Source: Eupeodes corollae (lineage: Eukaryota; Arthropoda; Insecta; Diptera; Syrphidae). Taken from it: a stretch of DNA of 64,000 nucleotides. The notes beneath the pieces are model-generated. The model saw nothing but the letters and a program-made list of their open reading frames with translations. It was not told the origin of the DNA and made no database searches. This document shows positions 47,877 to 57,946 of this stretch, one piece after another. Positions within the stretch are counted from its first letter, which is position 1; every line of letters begins with the position of its first letter. The position numbers and the translations under genes were made by a program. The DNA is taken from assembly GCF_945859685.1 (NCBI RefSeq), contig NC_079149.1, positions 135,572,153-135,636,152 on the forward strand. Reading direction: 5' to 3'.

Positions 47877-48920
47877 CTATAATTGCGTGTGATTTTCATT
47901 GAATTTCGTTCGTGCTTCATTCCAATCGATTGTGAGATGGTCAATGGTCTTCCAATTAGGTGAATGGACATCTGGAGAGAGCCAATTAAAGTCAGCAATG
48001 TCTGTGTAGTTATTGATGGATTTATCCAGAGCAGCTTTTGTGAAATCGCAATCAATCTGGGGATAGCTGTAGTTGTAGGTGCTAACTTCTATTTTGGTGC
48101 AGTCTTCAATGATGGCGCGGCATGTGACATGCAAGAAAAGTCTACATCCCACAGAGGAATGCAGTCGTAGCTGTTGACATGCGGCTGCTACACGAGAATT
48201 CTTGCAGTTCTCGGCAAAAAGTGATCTGGAAATAGGGCCACAGAGGAGGGTACAATTGTCCATGCCAGATATTTGTACAGACCCAGCATGACCTTGGATC
48301 TCAACAAAGCAGTTGCTGAGGTTGGAAATGGTAATGTCCTGGTTATCGACCTGTTCTGGGCGAAGTAAGAGATATTCATTTGATTTGTTCGATAGAGTCC
48401 AAGTAAACACAGACGAGGAGATGCTTATTTTTTCACTGAGATCCACTTTATCGACGGAATTTACTTTTGGATTTACCACGACCTTTGGGGCTACTTTTTT
48501 GCTGTTGAAACCAAACTTCTTCTTGGGCATCAACTTCTGACGAACTGAATCAGCATGAGAACTTATTTCGTTGAGAGCATTTTGACTGGCTTTGATTTTG
48601 AAGTCGGGCAAGAATATTGTCGAATTCGATAGATACCGTTGCAGCTCTTGGATTTCAACTGTGATAGCAGAAAGTACTCGAAGAAGCTCAGCCCCTTCGG
48701 GTTTTGAGATGCTAACATTGTCGATATTCGCTTTGATTTCCTTCGAACGATCTCCAAAAGTCTGTGAGAAATAATCGATTCCTTCAAGGTCTAGGTTTTC
48801 TTTATTCCGTAGTTCGAGCTTCACATCTAAGTAATTCTGTCGGTCTTTGTTGCGTTTGTTGATGCGCTCCAATACGGTGTCTTTTTTGGCATTAACATCG
48901 AGACTATTGTCAACATCCAT
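47877..48920 (-). CDS. TBCC: Tubulin-binding cofactor C
   Basis: Single-exon frame of 347 residues, close to the human protein (about 346). TBCC is the last-step tubulin folding cofactor: with cofactors D and E it triggers GTP hydrolysis by beta-tubulin and release of the alpha-beta dimer. Residues about 15-120 form the N-terminal helical (spectrin-like) domain, with ERINKRNKDRQNYLDVKLEL at its start. A basic linker follows (KKKFGFNSKKVAPK). Residues about 165-320 form the C-CAP/TBCC beta-helix domain. The family's arginine finger sits in the conserved AACQQLRLHSS segment (Arg 252), and HLTIDWNE lies near the end. The start codon is only 10 bp after the stop of the upstream UQCC3-like frame on the same strand, so the two probably share an mRNA. 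Confidence 0.96.
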   Translation of the reverse strand: MDVDNSLDVNAKKDTVLERINKRNKDRQNYLDVKLELRNKENLDLEGIDYFSQTFGDRSKEIKANIDNVSISKPEGAELLRVLSAITVEIQELQRYLSNSTIFLPDFKIKASQNALNEISSHADSVRQKLMPKKKFGFNSKKVAPKVVVNPKVNSVDKVDLSEKISISSSVFTWTLSNKSNEYLLLRPEQVDNQDITISNLSNCFVEIQGHAGSVQISGMDNCTLLCGPISRSLFAENCKNSRVAAACQQLRLHSSVGCRLFLHVTCRAIIEDCTKIEVSTYNYSYPQIDCDFTKAALDKSINNYTDIADFNWLSPDVHSPNWKTIDHLTIDWNEARTKFNENHTQL

Positions 48921-48930
48921 TTTAAATATT

Positions 48931-49164
48931 TTAGTTGTCTTTCTTCTGCGGCAGATAGACTGGACTTTCTACAGCAGCTGCTTTGAGTTTTCTCAAAAAT
49001 AGTATCTTTTTCTTTTCCTCCTCAGTGAGGGATGTTAGAGGTGTTGACCTTCGGATTTCTTGAATTTTCTCTTCTGATGGTGTAGTCAATCTGAGGAGAG
49101 CGTAGCCAACACCGCCTAGTGATACCAACCATATTAAAGATTTAACATACGGATTAGAAGCCAT
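48931..49164 (-). CDS. UQCC3: UQCC3-like mitochondrial complex III assembly factor
   Basis: A 77-residue protein. UQCC3 (CBP4-related) is an inner-membrane protein needed for cytochrome b and complex III assembly. The N-terminal transmembrane helix (YVKSLIWLVSLGGVGYALL, residues about 6-24) runs into TTPSEEKIQEIRRSTPL. This parallels the human VGYALL, then TPGE and MLKEMPL arrangement. A charged, probably helical C-terminus follows (EEEKKKILFLRKLKAA). The start codon context (AGTAAATGG) is good. The frame stops 10 bp before the TBCC start and begins 134 bp after the stop of the CEBPZOS-like frame, all on the minus strand. The identification rests on motif and topology from memory, because proteins this short carry little signal. 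Confidence 0.82.
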   Translation of the reverse strand: MASNPYVKSLIWLVSLGGVGYALLRLTTPSEEKIQEIRRSTPLTSLTEEEKKKILFLRKLKAAAVESPVYLPQKKDN

Positions 49165-49298
49165 TTACTGAACTTGTTAGATTTGTTTTGTTTAGAATGG
49201 AGATAAAAGGATTGGAAAGAGTTTTTGGATTATAAAATAATGAAATTAAAAAGTTATTTACTTCAGAGTTTTGATTTGAGATTTGTTTAGAGGCTGAG

Positions 49299-52200
49299 TT
49301 ATTCTGACTTTTTGGCAGTTGCACGCCAATAGGATGAATCAATTGAACGGATGTTGCTGTCGCCTAGAGTTTCTCCAATTTTGTAGTAGTAGTTAAGTAC
49401 AGATGGAAAATTGTTGCTCATATATTGACGAAAATCTGTAAAAGAAAAGAATGTTTTCAATGCAAACAAATTGATGTGAAATTTATCATATGAGATGCTT
49501 TTCAATTTTATGATAATAAAGTGATGGAGATAAGTTAATTTTTTTAATTTTCGTGTTTGTTTAATTTTTTTTGGCATAGTTGAGATTCTGAAATAAAATT
49601 TTTGAGTTATAAGTAACATCTTTTATCTATAAAAGAGTTCTCAAAAATCCAATCGAATTCTTTAAGTAGTCCTAACTTTTCTTGAAGCGTCTGGTATTTT
49701 TTCAAATATTGAAGTTATGTTGGCATGAAGTAGAAGTAATTTTTGTCTAGATCTTAAACTACATAAGTTGCAAAAATGATTACTATTGTGTTATATGGTT
49801 TTTATATTTATATTTTTTTTATATTTATTTTGTTATTGTTATTGTCAAGATTTTGTAACTCCCTTTTGTCGGTATAGGTCTCTAGAGTGCTTTATAATTT
49901 TGTTGTGTCGAGTAAGGAATTACGAGTAGAGTTCGTCGGGGCGGCCGGCGTAGGTTCCCCAGGCCCCTCCCTGTCGAGGTAGAGGCAACATTTTGTGTCC
50001 CCTTAGCTAACTATAGAGAGCTCTTGGTAGTCAGGATAAAAGAGGATTACATACATACAGCCGTTTTACAAAAGGAATACGGAATCGATTTCCGGGGAGA
50101 ACAAGGAAACTTAAGTCGCCTCCAAACGGAGAAAGACCCTGTTTGTTTTGTTGTTGTTTTTCGTAAGTGCACTAGGTACATATACTCCTAAGGAGAAATT
50201 TTGTTTTTTTGCATTTTAAATTTTATATTATTTCAAATTTTATTTTCTAATGTTCTAAATTTCAAATTTCAAAACCATTACCATCATTATTTATATTTTT
50301 TATATTACGTGTTTTTGTTTTTTGTTATACATAAGTTTGTTAAATAAAAATGTAAGTCCCGTTACGGGTTAAATGAATCGATGAGTTTTTTTTCCTTTTG
50401 TCCCATTTTCGGAGTCTAGTACTTCATTATGAGGAGGTGCTGATTTAACTTTTCAGAGGAGGTGCGGTAAAGTTGGAAAATGCTCTTCAGTAAACCGGGT
50501 CAGATATTGTAACGTCAGCTTAACAATTAAATAAGGGGAGTTCGAAAGATGAGGCCAGTCGAGCACCAGGTTGGGCGGGTACGGCCATGCTGGAAGTCGT
50601 GTTTTGGTTGTAGTGTGCAAGTCGGAATAAGTTTTTGTTCTTTTAGAGTTATGTATTTTTTAGTATTTATTTATTTTCTTGATTAGCTTACACTTTAAGA
50701 TACAATATCTTATTTATAGTGTAGCTTGTAAAATGTACAGTAGCTACGTACATAATTGATTTGTGTTATTGTAATGTTTTGGGATCGTTTAAGTTTTTTT
50801 GTAATGGCATGAAATTTTAGTTTTGGAAAGAGGTGAGGTCCATCTACGAAGGTAAGATCCCCCCCTCATCCGGCGAGCTTAGCCGAGCATCGCGAGCATG
50901 CCATCGCCTTCATAGTGGACAGTCATCCCAACTCCCATTCTAGTTCTGGTCAACCCTTATGAGGTGCTCATTGAATCCTCCGCTCTCCTAACCTATCATA
51001 AATCCCTTCCTTATTTACTGCCTTATTGCCTCTCATTTCATGGTATTATTTGCTGATTTGAAAATATGTGAATCTAGGACAGTTGTAACATATTTTGGGA
51101 GGTTTTAGCTTTATTATAAACCTGGTTGTTAAAATCTATTGTTCCTGTTAAGATTTAATAGTAGATAGTTTTTTGAATTTGCTTACTGCTAGCGTTTCTA
51201 TTGATATGCCAGTTATAAGCTGAGTCTCCTTCGTGAGAACACCGTTATTTTTAGCAAAATAATCAGCTAGGCGATTAACCATCAACATATAAAAGAATAC
51301 TGATGGCCAAGTCAGCAATCCGGGGTTGTTCAGGAAAAACATCATCAAATTTCAGTAACAATAATATTTAGTTTTGCTCTACTTAAGATATACAGTTGTG
51401 TTCATAAAAATAGCAGTGCTCGCCAAATAAAACAAACAGGCCTTCAATATCAGCGTTATAATATATTTTATTAAACATCTACCAACAAATTAAAATATTT
51501 TATTCATAATAACAGAAAATAAGTACTATCGATTTTTTACCTAACGGTAAAAACAGTTTTTTAAATATATGGCTGTTCATAAAAATAGAAGTGCATGACA
51601 AAGTAATAGATCTATTACGTAAGAAGTAATGAAAAAAATACATGGCTTTGCATCTACATGGCATCGAGTCCACTAAAAGCTGACACCTCTCGACTAGTAT
51701 TGCTTTCCAAGAATCACGCACTGCTTCCCACAATTTTTTCGAATTCTTGGGTTTTGCTTTATGAACTGCGTTCTTAACATCCTGCCACAAATTTTCGATG
51801 GGGTTAAGGTCGGAGGATTGAGCGGGCCACTCCATAACGGATAACTTCTTCTGCTCAAATCATAAATTTGCCTTTTTTAACGTATGCTTTGGGTCATAGT
51901 CTTGTTGGTATACCCAAATTAACGGCATTTCTTTCTCAGCATAGAGTAACATCACCTCCTGGAGAATTTTCACATACTCGGTTGCATCTCTTATACCCCC
52001 GATGAAATTATTAGGCCCGACCGCGTAATATGAAAACCAAGCCCATATCATAATTTTCCCTCCACCATGCTTCACTGTTTTAATAGTGTACCGTGAATAG
52101 TATGCTGCATTTTAGGGTCTTCGCACATATTCTCGACGACCCTTGGATCCAAAAAGGACGACTTTGCTTTCACCTTTCTCTATGTGCTTTAACAAACTCT

Positions 52201-55200
52201 ATTATCTTTGCCACATGCCTTTTCGTCAAGAATGGTACCTTGCGTGGACTTCGGGCTGATAACTTCGCTTATAAAATACGTCTTCGTATTGTGAAAGCGC
52301 TAACAGACAGTTGAAGTCCATTTCTTATTTTCCTAGAGCCTATGGAAGGGATCTGTTTTGCTAACTGAACAATTTTTCTGTCAGTTCTTTCAGTAGTCAT
52401 CCTTTTTAGGCCTCACGTTTTCGGTTTATTTTGCCATTTTAAGGTGTTATTGACCATTTTTGCTGAGCAGCCTAGGATGTCTGGAATATTTTGGTAGGTT
52501 TTTCCCTTCAAACGCAGTTTCTGAATAAGTTTTCGAATTGCTTCGGTGCAGTGTCTTGACCGTCTAATTGTTTATTTTTTAAATAGTACAATATTTACTT
52601 AACGAAAATAAAAAAAAATAATTTTTAACCTTCTTAATTATAAAATCAAAAGCACTGCTATTTTTATGAACACTCTATATCCAGAGTTTAAAATATTGTG
52701 TGTTCACTGGCAAAAGTAGAGTATAACTTTAAGCTAAAAGTCTCTAATATGAAAACGAAAGACCGTTAGATGCAAGCAACAAGTTAAAATAATTGACAAT
52801 CTAATAAAATGTGATCAGCACTGCTATTTTTATGAACACAACTGTATACACTGCCGCTCATCTGAATAGGTTCACAAATGTTTTCACCTCACTGTTGGCC
52901 TCTCTTCATATGAATTATAATATTACAACTTTTGAAACAACTTTGAAATGATGGTTAGTGCGTTGGACTGTCATGCTAGAGGTCTTGGGTTCGATCCTTG
53001 CCTATTCCATCTAAAGTCTTTTCACGGGTACTGCCTCTTGCGAGGAATTGACAACTTCTCCAAGAGTAACTCTTGTCATAAAAAAGTGCTTTCTCAAATT
53101 AGCCGTTCGGACTCGGCATATAAACTGTAGGTCCCCTCCATTCCTGACAACATTACTCGTTGTAAGTCACTAGGCCCTAGTACTCAACGGACTGTTGCGC
53201 CACCCAATTTATTTATTTTTTTATGAAAGAGCATCAATATGTGCTTGTTTTTGGAGACAAAAATTGGTCTTAGAGCTTACCGTTATCCTCCCATGGTAGT
53301 TAAACCATAAGCTTTAAGCGAGGAAGAAAAAGACCAAATAAAAGCATTTCGGGAAGCAGGCCCAAGTCAACGACTTATAGCGAAGAAAATTAAAAGAAGT
53401 CAAAATTTGGTAGGCAGTTACTTGCGAAATATCCAAAATTATGGAAAAAACATGAAAAGAGGAAATTATACGGCCACATCAATGGCTGATAGACGTATTA
53501 TTATCAGAGCAGCTTCTAATTCTTACAATTCCGAGTCAAAAATAAAAATAAAAACCGGGGTCAATTGCAGTTTGGCTACGGTAAAACGCGTTATTAAAAG
53601 TGCTTTTCATTTGAAAAGAAAAAACACCACTTAACGAATCTAGGAAGGAGGGCCCTAATGGCTATAATTATTACTTTCATGACCTTTGAAAAGAGGACCA
53701 TTTTTTAAGTAGGCTGCACAGCTTTGAAAGCAGTGTTATGGTGTGGGCAGCTATTTCCTTATTTACTTCTACGGACCTTTGGAGCTCCAATTTGTTACAT
53801 CGAGATAAATGCAAATTATTATAAAGGTGTGCTAGAAAAGACCTTCCCACAAATTTCTGACCTGTTTTGACCTATATCGTGGACATTCCAACATGATAAT
53901 GCCATTATAAGTTTTTTCTTATTCTTGTTGTCCACAATATTGTACTATGTGTTTTATATTTCATGTTTAATAAAGTTCCCCTGAGGAAGGCAGCAACCCC
54001 TGCCGAAACGTCAGGAAAAGCAAATGTAACAACCTTGTTTCATTGCAACGATCAAAGTGACCAAAAAAGCCGAAGGCAAACCTAATTTTTTCCAATACAC
54101 ATAAGTATATATTCATTAGTCAATACATTATCTTTTAATTATCCATATAGCGAGTACAGTAACACAGTGGATTTAGAGTCAAAATGTGGAGATGCTGGTG
54201 TGGCCCCATACTCTCCTGACCTTACCATAAAAAAGAATGTGTGGGGACTTCTCTCACGTAAAGTCAGGGAGGCAATTCGAACACAAAAATTCATTAATCG
54301 CAGCTATTAAAAAAGCATGGTTTTGCTTCAATACCTGGAAAAATTGTATAGTTACATTCCAAATCGAATTTACGAGACTATATTAAAAAAAAAGGTGGCA
54401 ACACTGATTATTGACTTTTGTTTAATAATCATACAATACAAAAGGCTAAAATAAATCTTTGAATTCAAATAGTTTTTATTGTTTTATTCCATTTCATGAA
54501 TTTCCATGAACCTATCCAGATGAGCCAAAAAATGCTTGTTTTTATTAATACATTTAGTCTAGCTATCGTGGGAGGATAATGATGCTCTTTCATTACATAT
54601 ATAAAAAAGATATGTAATTGCATTACATATGAAGGGAGGGCAACAGTGTGGTGAACATATTTGTGAACCTATTCAGATGAGCGGCAATGTATGTCTGATC
54701 TATTTAAAAAATTGTTTAAATTTTGTATAGTTGAAATTGATAGTATAACGGTTTCTTAATCAAGAAATATATTATAACTATATATATATAACTATAGCTG
54801 CATTGGTCTTTAATGCCTGATAATAGCTTACAGACTAGGACTTAAACTAGGCTTACAACTGGCTAAAACTAAACCGTAATAGGTTAAGGCACATGCAAAG
54901 AACCTAGAATAATCTTCTGATTACCACGAACTTCCCGATAAGAATAAGACTAGTCTCATTGCTATCTATTACATTATTATAGAATACTCTGACAACTAAA
55001 CTTAAAGGCTTTATGTTAATAACTTTTGTGCATATCAATTTTGTAAATGAACCTCTATAATTCAAAGGAGATGCCTTTTCATAGAATGGAATTCGGTCCG
55101 AATTTGTATCTGGACTTAAAAGAGCGATTGACCCCTCGTTGAGACAATTGAACGGTAAAAGGTAAATGTTGTCATTAACACTGTCAGTGGTGTTCGATTC

Positions 55201-56695
55201 TATTAAGGATTCTATTAGTGGGTTTGAATGAGAGATTGTGGGCTCTATCTTTGCAAACGTTGATCGCCGGTGTAGAGAAGAGTATTTAATGGAATCAACA
55301 AATTCGGCTCAAAGAACACTATACAGATGTGTAAAGCATTATCTCAATGAGAGGAATTATTTTCGGGATGAATATAGTTTGTTGGAAATTTCTATCATGG
55401 GAAAATTAGGCGCTGTCCGTCTGGTCTTAGCCAAAATGAGAAAATTGTACTTCGTTGCTAATTTTGTATCGATCCAGAAAATGCCTCTTCGCAATCAGAT
55501 AAACGTCTTAAAATTGTTGGATTATGTTTATTTCATTGTTAAAAGATTGTTTATTTTAATTATTAAAATTTGAATGTTAATACAAATATTTTATATTATG
55601 TTAATTTTAGTCAATCGGCAGATTGCGATAAATTTTTTAAACTATTAATCAAAATTAAAATTAATTTTGTAATGAAGAAAATCTGTTTTGGAAATTTCAA
55701 AGTTTAGGCATTTCTTCTTTGAATTACCTACATGTACTTTTTAGAATTTAAAATGTCGTCTTCAAGAATATTTCAGGAGTTTCTAAATTCTTCTTTATTT
55801 AATTTGACTATCGGCAAACCAAATAATTAAAGTGAAGAAAGAATGGGCGTAGGTACGTTTTATAAACACAATAAATATTCAAACTATGAAGTAAGTTTAT
55901 AATAATAACTTTTCAAATAGATTAGGTAGTATGTGTAGTTCTAGGCCGGTACTTCTTTATCAAAAGATTCAGAATTTAATTTTCTTCGCTCTATATAATA
56001 TCTTAATCTACGTCTTTACTGGTAGGAACTGCAGTCTTGCATTTCTTTGTTCACCCATCAAATTAAATGGGCGTTTAAAACTTACAAAATAGTGTCTTCT
56101 AGTTCAAATTTAGCTCAAACTTTAGTCCAAATTAGACACACTGTAGTTAAATTAAGAAACTCACGAATGTTTTACACTAAAATAACTTTATTTATGTAGT
56201 TTTTCTTAAGAATATAATATTAATCAGAGAAGAAAAATATTGGAAAATTTCACCTGCAGGCCAAAGGACAACGACTACGAGTCGAATAGGAGACATCAAA
56301 GTGACAGATAAAACAACTATTCACCATGGAGAATTTTTTCGGTAAGGAGAACTGTCACTTAAAATAAGAAATGGAAAAATTCCTATTGCGCTGCGACAAT
56401 TTCATGAATTTTCCAACCATCTGTTTTCTTTTTATTAATATACTTTGGGTTCTCTTGACGATTTTCATAACATTCTCAGGATATTACATAAAATAAGGAA
56501 AATAATGTTTTTGCGAAAAATATGTATGAACATCGATGGAATTTATGTATTTTTGCTTTTCTAACCTCGATCGGTGTTCATGCGATAATAGACACCGTAA
56601 GAAACAGCAAAACACACAGCTTCAATTACGAACAATGTTTTGGCGCCGCCTTTAATGAATTTCCAGAATCCTGACTTTTGTGTTTTAGGTAACAT
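49299..56695 (-). CDS. CEBPZOS: CEBPZOS-like small mitochondrial membrane protein, two exons 7.1 kb apart
   Basis: Exon 1 is 56695-56566 and exon 2 is 49435-49299, minus strand, joined at G|AT to give 88 residues (the human protein has 80). Exon 1 encodes a basic N-terminus (MLPKTQKSGFWKFIKGGAK), then a transmembrane helix (TLFVIEAVCFAVSYGVYY) and RMNTDR. Exon 2 continues DFRQYMSNNFPSVLNYYYKI, then NIRSIDSSYW. Human CEBPZOS has the same plan: one N-terminal helix, then DFRQ, a basic-Phe-Pro segment and a Tyr-Tyr-Lys block, then IRELD and a Trp. CEBPZOS is a mitochondrial membrane protein of unclear function. The acceptor (TTTTCTTTTACAG) is strong. An upstream GTGAGT at about 56756 and an AG before the start may bound a 5' UTR intron. 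No polyadenylation signal separates this frame from the UQCC3-like frame 134 bp downstream. Confidence 0.87.
49436..51392. other. CEBPZOS-like gene intron, left part: unclassified repeat-like DNA
   Basis: From about 49900 to 50960 the base composition is unlike the surroundings, with GGGGCGGCCGGCGTAGG near 49938, CCCGTTACGGG at 50358 and CCCCCCTCATCCGGCG near 50861. This suggests an inserted retroelement end or LTR that I cannot classify. At 51348-51148 (minus) a fragment with NRLADYFAKNNGVLTK looks like the end of a LINE RNase H domain. There is no host exon. Confidence 0.4.
51393..52844 (-). mobile_element. Tc1-like element B, copy 2, complete ends
   Basis: Inverted ends CAGTTGTGTTCATAAAAATA then GCAGTGCT are perfectly complementary for 28 bp and flanked by TA (51391-51392 and 52845-52846). 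The minus strand holds broken transposase. Frame 52075-51860 reads GGGKIMIWAWFSYYAVGP and YQQDYDPKH, the second catalytic Asp block. Frame 51835-51500 reads WPAQSSDLNPIENLWQDVK, the catalytic Glu block. The DNA-binding part upstream is in pieces. The sister copy at 21.7 kb shares the same sequence. Confidence 0.92.
52938..53213 (+). mobile_element. tRNA-derived SINE, plus orientation, inside Tc1 element A copy 2
   Basis: The head has a tRNA-like A box (TTAGTGCGTTGG, 52955-52966) and B box (GGTTCGATCC, 52988-52997). The body (TGCGAGGAATTGACAACTTC and on) matches the copy at 45.8 kb, and the 3' end reads GGACTGTTGCGCCACCC, then AATTTATTTATT. The 5' end lacks the first few bases seen in the other copy. 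Confidence 0.88.
53906..54155. mobile_element. Penelope-like fragment with a hammerhead-like core
   Basis: Alignment with Tc1 element A copy 1 shows that about 250 bp interrupt the transposase just after the FQHDNA block; the borders are approximate. The insert contains CTGAGGA (53981-53987), a GGCAG/CTGCC stem (53989-53993 with 54000-54004), then GAAACGTC (54005-54012), flanked by TTCC/GGAA able to pair. This order is the conserved core of the hammerhead motifs known from Penelope-like elements. No protein is encoded. Loss of most of stem III makes activity doubtful. Confidence 0.5.
54692..56565. other. CEBPZOS-like gene intron, right part
   Basis: A (TA)n patch lies at about 54776-54797. 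A 111-codon plus frame at 55238-55573 (including LVLAKMRKLYFVANFVSIQK) has no recognised domain and no splice partners. I see nothing else. Confidence 0.4.
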
Positions 56696-57946
56696 AGTAT
56701 TCTAATTTTTATAAATTACAAAATATAACATCGCGAATAAAAAACCACACTCACTTGGAAGAGAATTTTCACAAGAAGAAGAATATTGAACTTTTCTGCT
56801 TCTACTTCGGTTGGGATGATGACGAAATATGTGAGTATGATTCATTCACAATGCGGATATGTTGAGAGTGTTATGGGATATTTTTCATTTCATTTGGGGA
56901 ATTTTCATTTTCCGCGGATGCATTCAGTGAATGATTTTAATTTTTTTTGTGTCATATTCAATTTGAATGTTATTATTTTATTTTCATTGCGCTTCGTACA
57001 TTTTTTGAATTGAGTTAAACTAAACATCCGTAATTTGTAAAAGATTAAAAGCTTCTAGTAAATCTCTTTTTCCTTTTAATTTTAATTATTTCCATCTCTG
57101 ACAACAATACTCGCTTACAGGAATGGTTGAGAGTTGTAAGTCACTAGTCCCTGATTCTGCAAGGACTACTTAACACGTTTGTTTAAATTGGTAAGTACGG
57201 TTTACTTTTTTTTGTTAGGTTTCTACTATTTGGTTTAGTCTAGATTTGGAAAATTTAAAGTTCAATTTTAAGAGGATAAGTTTACATTATTTAAATTGTT
57301 TTTCGTTTTGAATTTAAAAGGAAAATGTTGAATTTATAAATGCATTTGAAAACTCAATCAGACATTTACCAGAGAAAGCAAACAAATTGTAAGGCTATGA
57401 GGCTTATACAAAAATTAAATTAATTTAATTATATAAATTCAATTTTAATAAATAAAAATGTATAAATACAACATTAAATGATTGTAATATTTTTTTTTTG
57501 GTGATAAGAAATGTGGAAACTCTCGCCGTTTTGTATTAATTTCAATAATGTTCAGCGAAGCAGGTAATATTAGAAAAAGAACTGTAATTTGTGACATTTG
57601 GCCTTCAAAAAATGTGTACTGATTTTATAAAGTGTTTTGCACTTTTTTGAAGGTTTAAGCTAGAAGAAAACATTGCACTCCATAGTTGAAAATGAGCAAA
57701 AAACATCATAAAGTAGTGAAAATCACTTTCAAAATGATCGTACGAACATTGAATAATATTTGTATGAAATGTCGTTCAGAATTAGTATAAATAAATGAAT
57801 CTGGGCTCCTGGAGTTCATTAAAATTTGCATGTGAAAGGAGTAAGCCAGAAGGTTGGCACAGAATCGATTGCTCGAAAATTATCATCAGAAGTGGGATAA
57901 CCCTAAAGGAAGGAATACAAATAAATTTAAACAAAATATTTAATAA
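56696..57946. other. Upstream of the CEBPZOS-like gene; SINE tail fragment at 57092-57175
   Basis: The part just right of 56695 should hold the 5' UTR and promoter. At 57092-57175 (plus) there is a diverged SINE 3' part (CTGACAACAATACTCGC, then GTTGTAAGTCACTAG and GCAAGGACT) without its tRNA head. The rest is AT-rich. Confidence 0.5.

Larger units (their letters stand above)
52849..54689 (+). mobile_element. Tc1-like element A, copy 2, carrying two later insertions
   Basis: The ends (CACTGCCGCTCATCTGAATA and its complement, one mismatch) are flanked by TA (52847-52848 and 54690-54691). The plus strand encodes a degraded transposase: the helix-turn-helix part at 53407-53634 (ADRRIIIRAASNSYNSESKI, KTGVNCSLATVKRVI), then traces of WTFQHDNA and APYSPDLT. 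The family is related to the element at 8.1-9.6 kb, and both ends start CACTGCC. A SINE lies at 52.9-53.2 kb and a Penelope-like piece at 53.9-54.2 kb inside it. It abuts element B directly, sharing the TATA between them. Confidence 0.9.

Noticed and set aside
52938..53010. Possible tRNA gene
   Set aside because: A and B boxes are present, but the sequence continues into a SINE body shared with another copy, and no complete cloverleaf was evident. It is a SINE head.
55238..55573. 111-codon plus-strand frame
   Set aside because: No domain, ordinary AT-rich intron composition at its end, and no splice partners; it lies in an intron on the opposite strand.
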